Shown one piece after another: positions 1 to 7,309 of a DNA stretch of 38,063 nucleotides; the first letter of the stretch is position 1; every line of letters begins with the position of its first letter. Origin of the DNA: Bradyrhizobium uaiense (GTDB lineage: Bacteria > Pseudomonadota > Alphaproteobacteria > Rhizobiales > Xanthobacteraceae); NCBI RefSeq assembly GCF_010811875.1, contig NZ_VKHP01000060.1:1-38063 (forward strand), given 5' to 3'. The notes below the pieces were generated by a model. The model did not search any database. It saw only the letters and a program-made list of their open reading frames with translations, and was not told the origin of the DNA. A program made the translations under genes and the position numbers.

Positions 1-159
1 CGCCGGCCGCGGCTTCGGCTTTCCGTCCGGTCCGAGCTCTTCCTTTGGCTGCGCCTGTGCGACGACCAGCGGCGAAGTTTGTGCGTGCGACGCTGAGGCG
101 GCGAATTGCATTACCGTCAGCGCAGTCGTGGCGAGCAGCACGAGACGAAGCTTTGTCAT
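1..159 (-). CDS. Exported protein, N-terminal 53 residues only (OmpA-family candidate)
   Basis: The frame is open from the ATG at 159 down to the window edge, so only the amino end is present. It starts MTKLRLVLLA, has a hydrophobic stretch with small residues and a likely signal peptidase I site near ASHA (residues 22-25), then a Lys/Pro/Gly-rich stretch (KEELGPDGKPKPRPA). A GGGGA stretch lies about 11 bases before the ATG. The leader followed by 'VVAQAQPKEELGPDGKPK' recalls large OmpA-family outer-membrane proteins of Bradyrhizobium; that assignment is from memory and the body of the protein is not visible. The signal peptide is well supported, the family is not. Confidence 0.6.
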   Translation of the reverse strand, partial: MTKLRLVLLATTALTVMQFAASASHAQTSPLVVAQAQPKEELGPDGKPKPRPA

Positions 160-393
160 TGTATTGGAGTCCCCGGCGGAAAGTCTGGGCAGGAAAGGAA
201 AGAGAGTGAGAGCCGAACAATTCGGCAGGACGATGAATTGCCAGCCGTTAGGCCGGATTGTGGCGAGCGCCGAATCATCGACGAAGTTTATTTCGACATT
301 ATAACGGGTTGCATGTGCCTTTGTTCACTGGACATTCAGAAGAAACGCTCCGACACATTCGCAATCGATGCGGAACTGAGGCGCCAAGGTGAT
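160..393. other. Intergenic stretch, no gene recognised
   Basis: The 234 bases lie upstream of the exported protein on the minus strand and downstream of the small Pro-rich gene. They presumably hold the promoter of the exported protein. I see no convincing RNA gene, repeat or terminator here; the plus-strand frame across it has no recognisable protein features. Confidence 0.4.
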
Positions 394-627
394 TCATCGC
401 CCGGCGGGGCGATCTGTCGCAGGCGGTGGGCCGGATGGTCCAGGTGGTCCGCGCACCGGTGATTCGTCGGGCGTGTTGCCGGGCAACTCGTCCGGCCGTG
501 GTGGTTCGCCCGGTTCGCGCACCGGCGGCGGAACCTCAGGCTGTGGATTGCCGGGCGGAATCCCAGGCGGCGGTTCGTTCGGATTGCCCGGCGTCGCCGG
601 CGGGATCTCGGGAGGCTCGATCGGCAT
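394..627 (-). CDS. Small proline-rich hypothetical protein
   Basis: A 77-residue frame, about one third proline, with repeated PPE, PPG and NPxxP units (starts MPIEPPEIPPATPGNP, ends ATDRPAGR). There is no signal peptide, membrane helix or cysteine, so it should be disordered and cytoplasmic. Short proteins of this composition are common in rhizobia and have no assigned function. It follows the VOC gene on the same strand after 105 bases and has no strong ribosome binding site. Proline-rich frames can arise by chance in GC-rich DNA, so it is a moderate call. The regular spacing of the proline units and the clean ATG favour a real gene over the overlapping plus-strand frame. Confidence 0.5.
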   Translation of the reverse strand: MPIEPPEIPPATPGNPNEPPPGIPPGNPQPEVPPPVREPGEPPRPDELPGNTPDESPVRGPPGPSGPPPATDRPAGR

Positions 628-732
628 CAGATCGAAACCCCGTCGTCGATGCCAGCTCGGATCGCGCGCATTGATCGCTCCATCGCGGTTCGAAGCGATA
701 ACGGAACGCGCGCCGCGCCGTTCCAGCGCGCG

Positions 733-1119
733 TTATCCCGGCGTGTGGCAGACCGCCTCGATATTGTGCCCGTCGGGATCGAGCACGAACGCGCCGTAAT
801 AGTTCGGGTGATAATGCGCGCGAATGCCCGGCGCGCCGTTGTCGCGGCCGCCGGCCGCCATCGCAGCCTTGTAGAAGACATCGACGGTGCCGCGGTCCTT
901 GGCGGTGATGGCGATATGCACCGGCTTGTTCATCGCGCCTTCGCCGCCGATCCAGAAGTCCGGCTTGCCGTTGGTGCCGAAGCCCGCGGCCGGCGCGTGC
1001 CCGGTCACCTCCGCGGGCACTTCCATGATCAGGCCGTAGCCGAGCGGCGCCAGCGCCATCTGGTAGAACGCCTTCGCGCGCTCGTAGTCAGAGACCGAAA
1101 AGCCGATATGGTCGATCAT
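733..1119 (-). CDS. VOC (glyoxalase/bleomycin-resistance fold) family protein
   Basis: 128 residues forming one complete vicinal-oxygen-chelate domain with two beta-alpha-beta-beta-beta halves. It opens MIDHIGFSVSDYERAKAFY, where His4 is the usual first metal ligand position, and the second half contains KPVHIAI (a second ligand-type His) and ends FVLDPDGHNIEAVCH, where the Glu of NIEAV is the usual last ligand. The length is normal for single-domain members, which act as dimers on small molecules (isomerisation, dioxygenation or drug binding). The substrate cannot be told. It is upstream of the Pro-rich gene on the same strand and separated from the FkbM gene by a structured repeat, so it probably has its own promoter. 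Confidence 0.88.
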   Translation of the reverse strand: MIDHIGFSVSDYERAKAFYQMALAPLGYGLIMEVPAEVTGHAPAAGFGTNGKPDFWIGGEGAMNKPVHIAITAKDRGTVDVFYKAAMAAGGRDNGAPGIRAHYHPNYYGAFVLDPDGHNIEAVCHTPG

Positions 1120-1166
1120 CGCGAGCCTCCGTTGCTGTAATGCATCTGTATCCGCATTCTCGCTTC

Positions 1167-1293
1167 ACCTCCCCTTGGAAAGGGAGGTCGCTTTGCTCGC
1201 CAGAGCAAAGCGGGTGGGGATCTGCTCTCTCCGCAGATGCACCGTTGCCTGCGGCTGACCCCCATCCCAACCTTCCCCCTTTCAGGGGGAAGG
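1167..1293. repeat. Structured intergenic repeat: four consecutive hairpins
   Basis: Four inverted repeats lie one after another between two minus-strand genes. ACCTCCC/GGGAGGT spans 1167-1188. GCTTTGCTC/GAGCAAAGC spans 1190-1211 with loop GCCA. ATCTGC/GCAGAT spans 1220-1238. CCTTCCCCCT/AGGGGGAAGG spans 1271-1293 with a 3-base loop. The last is a perfect 10-bp stem directly after the FkbM stop codon (minus strand) and could act as its terminator. The whole block looks like a dispersed palindromic repeat of Bradyrhizobium rather than a single terminator; copy number elsewhere in the genome cannot be seen here. Confidence 0.6.
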
Positions 1294-1306
1294 AGAAGAC
1301 AAAGCC

Positions 1307-2161
1307 TCACTCCCGCACCAGCAGCGTGTTGCTCCGCGTCCGGCCCTGCTCGACGTAACCACGCGTGTGCATGTCCGCAATGCAGTCGTCGGTCCATTCG
1401 TCCTTCGACAGATGCTCGATCACGACCGCACGGGGCCACAATTGCTCCGGCGCGTCGCGGAAGAAGCCGATCAACACGCGGTCCTCAAAACCCTCGACGT
1501 CGATCTTCAACGCATCGACCTTGGTCGCGCCGGCCTCATTGAGGATGCGTTGCAACCGCAGCGACGGCACCTTGAACGCCTTGCCCGTGGGCGTGCCGGT
1601 GACGATGTGGCTGGCGCCGAGATTGTCGCCGTCGGTCTCGATCATCAGCTCGCCATCGGTCGGTCCAGCGGCCGCGGCAACCAGGCGCACCTGCGGATAG
1701 TTGGAGGCCTGTGTGTTGAACTTGAGCCGCGCATGCGTCACCGGATGCGGCTCGATCGCGATCACCTTGCCATTGGGCCCGACGTCACTGGCCAGCGCCA
1801 GCGCATAGGTGCCGACATTGGCACCGAGATCGACGAAGGTGCCACCAGCGCCGACATGTGCCCGCAGGAAGGCGAGCTCTTCAAGATTGTAATCGGGATT
1901 GAACAATGCGCCGCGCTCGGTCGCGCTCGCCTGATGATAGAAGCGGAATGATGCGCCCTGATAGCTCACGTCAAGCGGTCCCGAGCCGAACAGATCGACC
2001 AGCCGCGACAGCCAGGGCCGGAACGCGCCGCGCTTCAATCCTGAGCCGTGCGCCAGCCGGATGATGGCGGCCTGCGCCGCATTGGGCGCGAAAGCACCGA
2101 ACGGCGCCGGTGAAATGTCGTTGCTGGGGATCAAGCCGGGTCCTCGTCGAAAGCGCGGCAT
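1307..2161 (-). CDS. FkbM family SAM-dependent methyltransferase
   Basis: 284 residues. A Rossmann-type class I methyltransferase core starts near residue 105 with the SAM-binding motif VDLGANVGTYAL, continues with VIAIEPHP (acidic residue that contacts the SAM ribose) and contains VDALKIDVEGFEDRVL, the signature of the FkbM family (PF05050). The ~90 residues before it are variable, as is usual. Family members methylate hydroxyl groups of sugars or polyketides; in rhizobia they often modify surface polysaccharides or glycolipids. No glycosyltransferase lies beside it, so the substrate is unknown. A shorter start at the ATG-less IPSND region is not better supported. The ABC exporter gene ends 34 bases upstream, so co-transcription is possible. 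Confidence 0.88.
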   Translation of the reverse strand: MPRFRRGPGLIPSNDISPAPFGAFAPNAAQAAIIRLAHGSGLKRGAFRPWLSRLVDLFGSGPLDVSYQGASFRFYHQASATERGALFNPDYNLEELAFLRAHVGAGGTFVDLGANVGTYALALASDVGPNGKVIAIEPHPVTHARLKFNTQASNYPQVRLVAAAAGPTDGELMIETDGDNLGASHIVTGTPTGKAFKVPSLRLQRILNEAGATKVDALKIDVEGFEDRVLIGFFRDAPEQLWPRAVVIEHLSKDEWTDDCIADMHTRGYVEQGRTRSNTLLVRE

Positions 2162-2195
2162 GCATAGCCGGTTTTGACGACAGCGCCAACGCCCG

Positions 2196-4262
2196 TTATG
2201 CCGCCCTGCCTGGCGCTCGCCGCTGCTGCAAGAAGCGGCCGAGCAGTCGTCGCTTGCCCTTGCGCGGGATCAGGTCGACGTCGCTGACCAGCTTGGCGCC
2301 GCCTTTGCGGCGCTCCAGCACGATCTTGCGGCTATGGAACGCTTCGAGCTCGGCGCGATGGGCGACGCTGACGATGGTCGCCTTCGGCAACTCCGTCGTC
2401 ACCATCTCCATCATCTTGTCCTGGCTCTTTTCGTCGAGCGCAGAGGTTGCCTCGTCGAGCACGACGATGTCGGGGCTGTGCAGCAGCAGGCGCGCAAAGG
2501 CGAGCCGTTGCTTCTCGCCGCCGGACAGCGTCTGGTCCCATGGCGCATCCTCTTCGATCTTCTCCTTGAGATGGTCGAGCCCGACCTTGTGCAGGGCCTT
2601 GCCGATCTCTTCGACGTTCCAGTCCTCCGCCGCGCCGGGATAGGCCACCGCGCGCCGCAGCGTGCCCGACGGCACGTAGGGCTTTTGCGGCAGCATGAAC
2701 AGGCGGCGGTCCGCGTGCAGGCCGACACTGCCGCCGCCCCACGGCCACAACCCGGCGATGGCGCGCACCAGCGTGCTCTTGCCGGTGCCGGATTCGCCGG
2801 CGACGAGCAGCCGTTCTCCCGCCTCGATGTCGACCTCTGTCTCCCCGACCACGGCGGTGCCGTCGTCGAGCGTGACGGAGAGATCGTTGAGGCTCAGCAT
2901 GGCTTCGCCGGTGGTCTCGCTGCGCCGGATGCGGCCGAAGCCATCGCCGGTCTCGGCGCGTTCGAGGCCGTCGAGCGACATCATCAGCGAGGCGATACGG
3001 CGTGCGCATGCGTTCCAGTCGGCCAGCCTCGGATAATTGTCGACCAGCCAGCCGAACGCGGCCTGCACGATGGTGAAGGCGGAGGCCGCCTGCATCACCT
3101 GGCCGAGCGTCATGCTGCCGTCGAGGAATTTCGGCGCACACAGCAAGACGGGGATCACCGGTGCAATCAGGCTCGATCCCTGCGACACCAGCGTTGTCCG
3201 CATGTGCTGTCCGGCGAGCCGTGCCCATTGTCGCAGCACGTTCGAGAATGTCTTATCGATGCCGTCGCGTTCTTCCGTCTCGCCGCCGAGCAGCGCAATG
3301 CTCTCGCCGTTCTCGCGCACGCGGGTCAGGACGTAGCGGAATTCTGCTTCCGCCTGATTCTTGTCCTCGGAAATCTGCGCGAAGCGGCGGCCGATCGCCA
3401 TGATCGAGCCGGATGCGATCGCGGCGTAGATGATCGCCGCGATGACGAGGAAGCCGGGGATGCTGATGGACGAGCCGCCGAGCGTCAGCGTCAGCGCGCC
3501 GCCGATCGTCCAGAGCACGACGATGAAGGTGACGGCAGACAGCAGCGCCGATGTCACTCCGGCGATGAAGTCGACCGGCGAGTCTGTTGCGATCCGCAGG
3601 TCCTCCGCGATGCGATACTCCGGGTTCTTGTGATCGCCGTCGACGAGATTGAGCTGGTAGTAGCGGCCGCTGGCCAGCCAGCGGGACACCACGTCGTTGG
3701 TGAGCCAGGCCCGCCAGCGCCGCTGAATGCTCATGCGGCCGAACACCTGGCCAACCCCTAACAGCACGCTGCCGATCGCAAGTGGAAAGAAGATGGCCGT
3801 CAAGTGGAAGACCGTGGCCGAGTCGCGCTTCTCGATCGCATCGAAGATCGCGCGATTCCAGACATTGATGCCGTACTGGACGGCGACGTTGGCGACGATG
3901 CGCAGCAGCAGGCCGATCGTGAACAGCCACGCCAATCGGTCACCATTGCGGCCCCAATAGCCGCGCGCGGTGATCCAGAACCGCGTCAGCAGATAGTCCT
4001 TGCGGGCCTGTTCGGCCTCTTCGGGCGACAGTTCGGGATCGGGTTCGAGAATTTCCGGCGGCGGCGGTTCGACGTGGTCGTCATTTTCGGCAATGACTTC
4101 GACGAGCTCCGACTTGTCGTCCGCTTCCTTGTCGTCGGCCTGGCTCGGCGCGGCGTTGCCGTCGGCGGCGCCCGCGCGCTTGGCACTCGCTTTCCGGGGC
4201 GAGGTGGCCTTGGCCAGTGGCGGCCCCTTCGACGATCTGGATTTTGCGCCAGCCTTGCCCAT
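2196..4262 (-). CDS. ABC transporter, fused permease and ATPase (SbmA/BacA-like, YddA type)
   Basis: 688 residues. The first ~85 are Lys/Ala- then acid-rich and probably cytoplasmic and disordered. A membrane domain with about six helices follows (residues ~105-420; ABC_membrane_2/SbmA-BacA fold, with conserved FWITARGYWG and YQLNLVDGDHKNPEYRIAEDL, the latter typical of this family). The ATPase domain has Walker A GESGTGKST (~484-492), signature LSGGEKQRL (~580), Walker B IVVLDEATSALDE (~597) and the H-loop VSVAHR. It acts as a homodimer in the inner membrane. Relatives transport very-long-chain fatty acids, peptides or vitamin B12; in rhizobia BacA-related proteins affect lipid A fatty acids and symbiosis. 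The substrate is not determinable. The start at 4262 gives the longest acceptable frame; no clear ribosome binding site decides it. Confidence 0.9.
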   Translation of the reverse strand: MGKAGAKSRSSKGPPLAKATSPRKASAKRAGAADGNAAPSQADDKEADDKSELVEVIAENDDHVEPPPPEILEPDPELSPEEAEQARKDYLLTRFWITARGYWGRNGDRLAWLFTIGLLLRIVANVAVQYGINVWNRAIFDAIEKRDSATVFHLTAIFFPLAIGSVLLGVGQVFGRMSIQRRWRAWLTNDVVSRWLASGRYYQLNLVDGDHKNPEYRIAEDLRIATDSPVDFIAGVTSALLSAVTFIVVLWTIGGALTLTLGGSSISIPGFLVIAAIIYAAIASGSIMAIGRRFAQISEDKNQAEAEFRYVLTRVRENGESIALLGGETEERDGIDKTFSNVLRQWARLAGQHMRTTLVSQGSSLIAPVIPVLLCAPKFLDGSMTLGQVMQAASAFTIVQAAFGWLVDNYPRLADWNACARRIASLMMSLDGLERAETGDGFGRIRRSETTGEAMLSLNDLSVTLDDGTAVVGETEVDIEAGERLLVAGESGTGKSTLVRAIAGLWPWGGGSVGLHADRRLFMLPQKPYVPSGTLRRAVAYPGAAEDWNVEEIGKALHKVGLDHLKEKIEEDAPWDQTLSGGEKQRLAFARLLLHSPDIVVLDEATSALDEKSQDKMMEMVTTELPKATIVSVAHRAELEAFHSRKIVLERRKGGAKLVSDVDLIPRKGKRRLLGRFLQQRRAPGRAA

Positions 4263-4390
4263 CGCGCGACAACGCGAGCGAAATCACAAGGTTCCATTGC
4301 GGTTCCGAGGGGTGGGTCAGAATGACTCGACGGCAGATCATGTCGAGAGAATATAGATGTTTGACTCACCGAACGTTCAACGTTTTCGGT

Positions 4391-4512
4391 GTCGTCCCTG
4401 CGAAAGCAGGGACCCATAACCACGAATGGTCATCGTTGCGCAACGCCGGAACGACGAGTCCCTTTAACACCCCCCGCCGCGGCATATGGGTCCCTGCTTT
4501 CGCAGGGACGAC
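4391..4512. repeat. Pair of 27-bp REP-like palindromes in inverted orientation
   Basis: The 27 bases at 4391-4417 are an exact reverse complement of 4486-4512. Each arm is itself a hairpin: GTCCCTGC and GCAGGGAC enclose a GAAA tetraloop (TTTC on the other strand). The pair is therefore an inverted couple of REP-type elements, about 68 bases apart, between the start of the ABC exporter gene and the end of the sensor kinase gene. GNRA-type loops make the RNA hairpins stable, so the unit may also protect or terminate the kinase transcript. Such CGTCCCTGCGAAAGCAGG elements are, as I recall, very numerous in Bradyrhizobium and Rhodopseudomonas genomes. Confidence 0.85.
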
Positions 4513-4543
4513 AGTGTGCCAAGGGCACCTGCGCGCCACCACC

Positions 4544-6688
4544 TCACCCGGCCGGCGCTTGATCCCGCCGCAGCCTGCGCGAGCGCGCGGCCTTGTGCAG
4601 CAAGCGCGCGAGCTGCTCGGCCGAATAGGGCTTCTGCAGCAGCTCGAAGCCACCGCTGCCCTGCTGGGACAACACCTGGCTGTAGCCGGAGGCGAGCACG
4701 ATCGGCAGATCGAGCCCCTGCCGACGGATTTCCTCCGCGAGTTCGATGCCGCTCATGCCGGGCATCACGACATCGGTGAATACCAGGTCGAAGCGGCTCG
4801 GGTCGACCGCCAGCTCTTCCAGTGCGTGGGTGGCGTTCTCGACCAGCACGCAGGTGCAGCCGAGCTGGGTCAGCGTGTCGGCGGCGAATTTTCCGACCTC
4901 GGCATTGTCCTCGACGATCAGGACCGATGCATTGGCCCGATCGACCGAAGGCGCGTCCTCGGCGAGCAGCGATTGCGGGCTGTGCTCGCCGACGACGCGC
5001 GGCAGATAAAGCGTGAATGTCGTTCCCTTGCCGACGTCACTGGTGACGGTCACTTCGCCGCCGGACTGCTTGGCGAAGCCGAACACCTGCGACAGGCCGA
5101 GACCGGTGCCGTGACCGACCTCCTTGGTGGTGTAGAACGGCTCGAAGATGCGGCCGAACAGCTCCGGCGGAATGCCGACGCCGGTATCGATGACCGACAC
5201 CGCGACATGGCCGTGCGGGTTGGGCGGGCCGGTCGTCGCGGACGGCAGGTCATTCACCGGGCGAACCGTGATCGTGAGCCGGCCGACGCCGTCCATCGCG
5301 TCGCGCGCATTCACCGCCATATTGATGATCGCGGTCTCGAACTGGCCGGCATCGGCGTTGACGAGACAGCTCTCGTCCGGCACCTGCGCTGCGATCTCGA
5401 TGCGCGAGCCGATCAGGGTTGCGATCATCTCGCTCAGGGTGCGGACGTTCTGGCTGGCGTCGAACACCTCGGGCTTGAGGGTCTGCCGGCGCGCGAACGC
5501 AAGCAGCTGGTTGGTCAGCTTGGCGGCACGGTTCACGGTGTTGGAGATCGCATCGATGTAGCGCTGCCGCCGCGGCTCGGGAAGGTCCTGCCGCCGCAGC
5601 ATGTCGACCGAGGCGCGGATCACGGTAAGCAGATTGTTGAAGTCGTGCGCGACGCCGCCGGTGAGTTGCCCGAGTGCCTCCAGCCGCTGGCCATGCCGCA
5701 GCGCCTCCTCGGCCTCGATGCGCCGGCTGGCCTCTTCCTCCAGGCGCTGGGTTCGCCGGTAGGCGAGCGCGAGCAGGCCGAACAGCAGCGCGGTGGCCGG
5801 AATGCCGAAGATCAGGTGCTGGGCCACGGTCGACACCCAGCGCGAGCGGATCGCCGCGGTCTCGAGGCCGGCGCTGACATAGATCGGGTATTCGGCCAGC
5901 CGCTGATAGCGCATGCGCCGTTCGATGCCGTCAGCCGGGGACTGGAGCGTCCTGGCGCCGGCCAGCGGATTGGCGACGATCTGGCGCCCGAGCGGCCCGC
6001 TCGGCTCGAACCGGACGGCGTGATCGATGACGGGGAAGTGCGCCAGCACCGCGCCATCGGTCCGGATCAGCGCCAGGAAGCTGCCGGGCTCGCGGCCGAT
6101 CTTGGCGTAGAAATTCTCGAAATACTCCGGAAGCACGGAGGCCTGGATGACGCCGCCAAAGCTGCCGTCCTCATTGTTGCGGCGCCGGCCGACGCTGAAG
6201 AACCGTGCGCCCAGATAGGGCGGCCGCGGCGTTAGCACCTCGCCGATATAGGTGCCGATGTCGCGCTCGGCGGGGATCCGGAAGTAATCCCGGTCCGAGA
6301 AGTCGACGTCGGGGGCCGGCGACACCAGGCTGTTGACCAGGGCACGGCCGTTGGCATCGAACACCCAGACCGATTTCACCTGGGGCAGCGCCTCGGCGAC
6401 CACGCGCAGCCGCGCGTGCAGACCCTTTTCACGGGCGACGATGTCGGCGTCGCTCATGCCGCGGATGACCTCGGTGACCTCGGCCAGGCTGCGGTCGATG
6501 GTCTCGAACACCTTGAGCGCATGCTCGTGGGCGACGTCGAGCGTGCGCTGGATCTCCTGGTCGGCGGCCTCGCTGGTCGAGATCCAGGACATTGCGGACG
6601 CAAACGCGAACAGCGCCAGCGGAAGGGCCAGTGAGGCGGCCATCATCCATTGCAGCAGTTTCAGCGAATTACGTTGTGCGGTCTGCAC
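4544..6688 (-). CDS. Hybrid sensor histidine kinase with periplasmic Cache-like sensor and receiver domain
   Basis: 714 residues. TM1 lies at ~17-35; a periplasmic region of ~250 residues follows with Cache-type motifs (SVWVFDANGRALVNS, FSDRDYFRIP, GSFGGVIQASVLPEYF); TM2 is at ~290-310. The HisKA segment is QLTGGVAHDFNNLL with phosphoacceptor His348. The ATPase domain has the N box (INMAVNARDAM), G1 (VIDTGVGIP), F box (IFEPFYTTK) and G2 (GHGTGLGL). A C-terminal receiver domain (~588-705) has acidic pair EDN, phosphoacceptor Asp639 in FTDVVMPGMSG and the conserved Lys in LLQKPYS. The AHDFNNLL H-box is that of HWE-unrelated NtrB-like kinases common in Bradyrhizobium. No separate response regulator is adjacent, so the output is unknown. 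It is divergent from feoA across 333 bases, but a link to iron is not shown. Confidence 0.93.
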   Translation of the reverse strand: MQTAQRNSLKLLQWMMAASLALPLALFAFASAMSWISTSEAADQEIQRTLDVAHEHALKVFETIDRSLAEVTEVIRGMSDADIVAREKGLHARLRVVAEALPQVKSVWVFDANGRALVNSLVSPAPDVDFSDRDYFRIPAERDIGTYIGEVLTPRPPYLGARFFSVGRRRNNEDGSFGGVIQASVLPEYFENFYAKIGREPGSFLALIRTDGAVLAHFPVIDHAVRFEPSGPLGRQIVANPLAGARTLQSPADGIERRMRYQRLAEYPIYVSAGLETAAIRSRWVSTVAQHLIFGIPATALLFGLLALAYRRTQRLEEEASRRIEAEEALRHGQRLEALGQLTGGVAHDFNNLLTVIRASVDMLRRQDLPEPRRQRYIDAISNTVNRAAKLTNQLLAFARRQTLKPEVFDASQNVRTLSEMIATLIGSRIEIAAQVPDESCLVNADAGQFETAIINMAVNARDAMDGVGRLTITVRPVNDLPSATTGPPNPHGHVAVSVIDTGVGIPPELFGRIFEPFYTTKEVGHGTGLGLSQVFGFAKQSGGEVTVTSDVGKGTTFTLYLPRVVGEHSPQSLLAEDAPSVDRANASVLIVEDNAEVGKFAADTLTQLGCTCVLVENATHALEELAVDPSRFDLVFTDVVMPGMSGIELAEEIRRQGLDLPIVLASGYSQVLSQQGSGGFELLQKPYSAEQLARLLHKAARSRRLRRDQAPAG

Positions 6689-7021
6689 GGGCGCTCCGGC
6701 TCCGCAGCGACCTTAACGCAAACCGTCGCGCCGGAGAAAGCGAATCCCCGTCCCGGCGCGTGGCGCAGAGCCTCCTTCATCGTCCCGCGGCCGGTCAAGG
6801 TTACCGGAGGCCAACCGGGATCGATCAATTGGGAGCCGGCTCGTATCCGAGGCCGCGCAGGGTTGACGCTGCCCGGGACATCACGACGCTCGTTAGCGCC
6901 TGGCCGGCAGTCAAGCGGAAAATCGGCCCGGACGACGCTTCCGGGCACTGTTTTTAGGAGTTCTAAAACCTCTCACGGGCAAATGCTTGACCCTGTGACT
7001 ACCTGCTGAAAAACAGGCCGC
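6689..7021. promoter_or_regulatory. Divergent intergenic region between the sensor kinase gene and feoA
   Basis: These 333 bases hold the start-side regions of the kinase (leftward) and feoAB (rightward). No protein or RNA gene is recognisable. The only marked element is the AT-rich 17-bp inverted repeat at 6952-6968, listed separately. The rest is GC-rich without clear hairpins. Confidence 0.5.
6952..6968. promoter_or_regulatory. AT-rich 17-bp inverted repeat before feoA (candidate iron-regulator site)
   Basis: TTTTAGGA and TTCTAAAA flank a central G, with seven of eight positions paired (one G/T exception). The site is 54 bases before the feoA ATG and stands out in GC-rich DNA. Irr, the haem-responsive iron regulator of Bradyrhizobium, binds elements built on TTCTAA half-sites, so an iron-regulator operator is a reasonable guess. 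The half-site spacing here (1 base) differs from the 3-base spacing I recall for Irr elements, so the identity of the regulator is uncertain. Confidence 0.4.
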
Positions 7022-7309
7022 ATGACAGGCGATCCAAACTCCTCCCAGGATAATCTACAGGACATCCGGCTCGGACATGCGGACCGCGGTTTTGTCGGAA
7101 AGATCATCAGGCTCGATGCGCTCGTGACGGGTTCATCGCTCTCTCCGCAGGAGCTGGAGCAGCGCCTGGTCGAGATGGGATTTGTTGAGGGCGCGCGCGT
7201 GGAAATCCTGCATGAAGGCACCATCCGGCGGGATCCGATCGCGGTGCGCGTCGACAACATCACGATCGCGCTGCGCCGGAGCGAAGCCATGGCCGTGATC
7301 GTCGAATGA
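7022..7309 (+). CDS. feoA: Ferrous iron transport protein FeoA
   Basis: 95 residues with the SH3-like FeoA fold: SSLSPQELEQRLVEMGFVEGARVEILHEG is the conserved core that binds FeoB, followed by RRDPIAVRVDNITIALRRSEAMAVIVE. It has about 20 extra N-terminal residues compared with the shortest family members. FeoA is a small cytoplasmic partner needed for FeoB function. The stop overlaps the feoB start in ATGA, so the two are translationally coupled. A palindromic element lies 54 bases upstream. The ATG at 7022 is the only good start before the conserved core. Confidence 0.95.
   Translation: MTGDPNSSQDNLQDIRLGHADRGFVGKIIRLDALVTGSSLSPQELEQRLVEMGFVEGARVEILHEGTIRRDPIAVRVDNITIALRRSEAMAVIVE

Noticed and set aside
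4217..6235. 672-codon plus-strand frame over the sensor kinase
   Set aside because: Antisense shadow; the minus-strand kinase has every expected motif.
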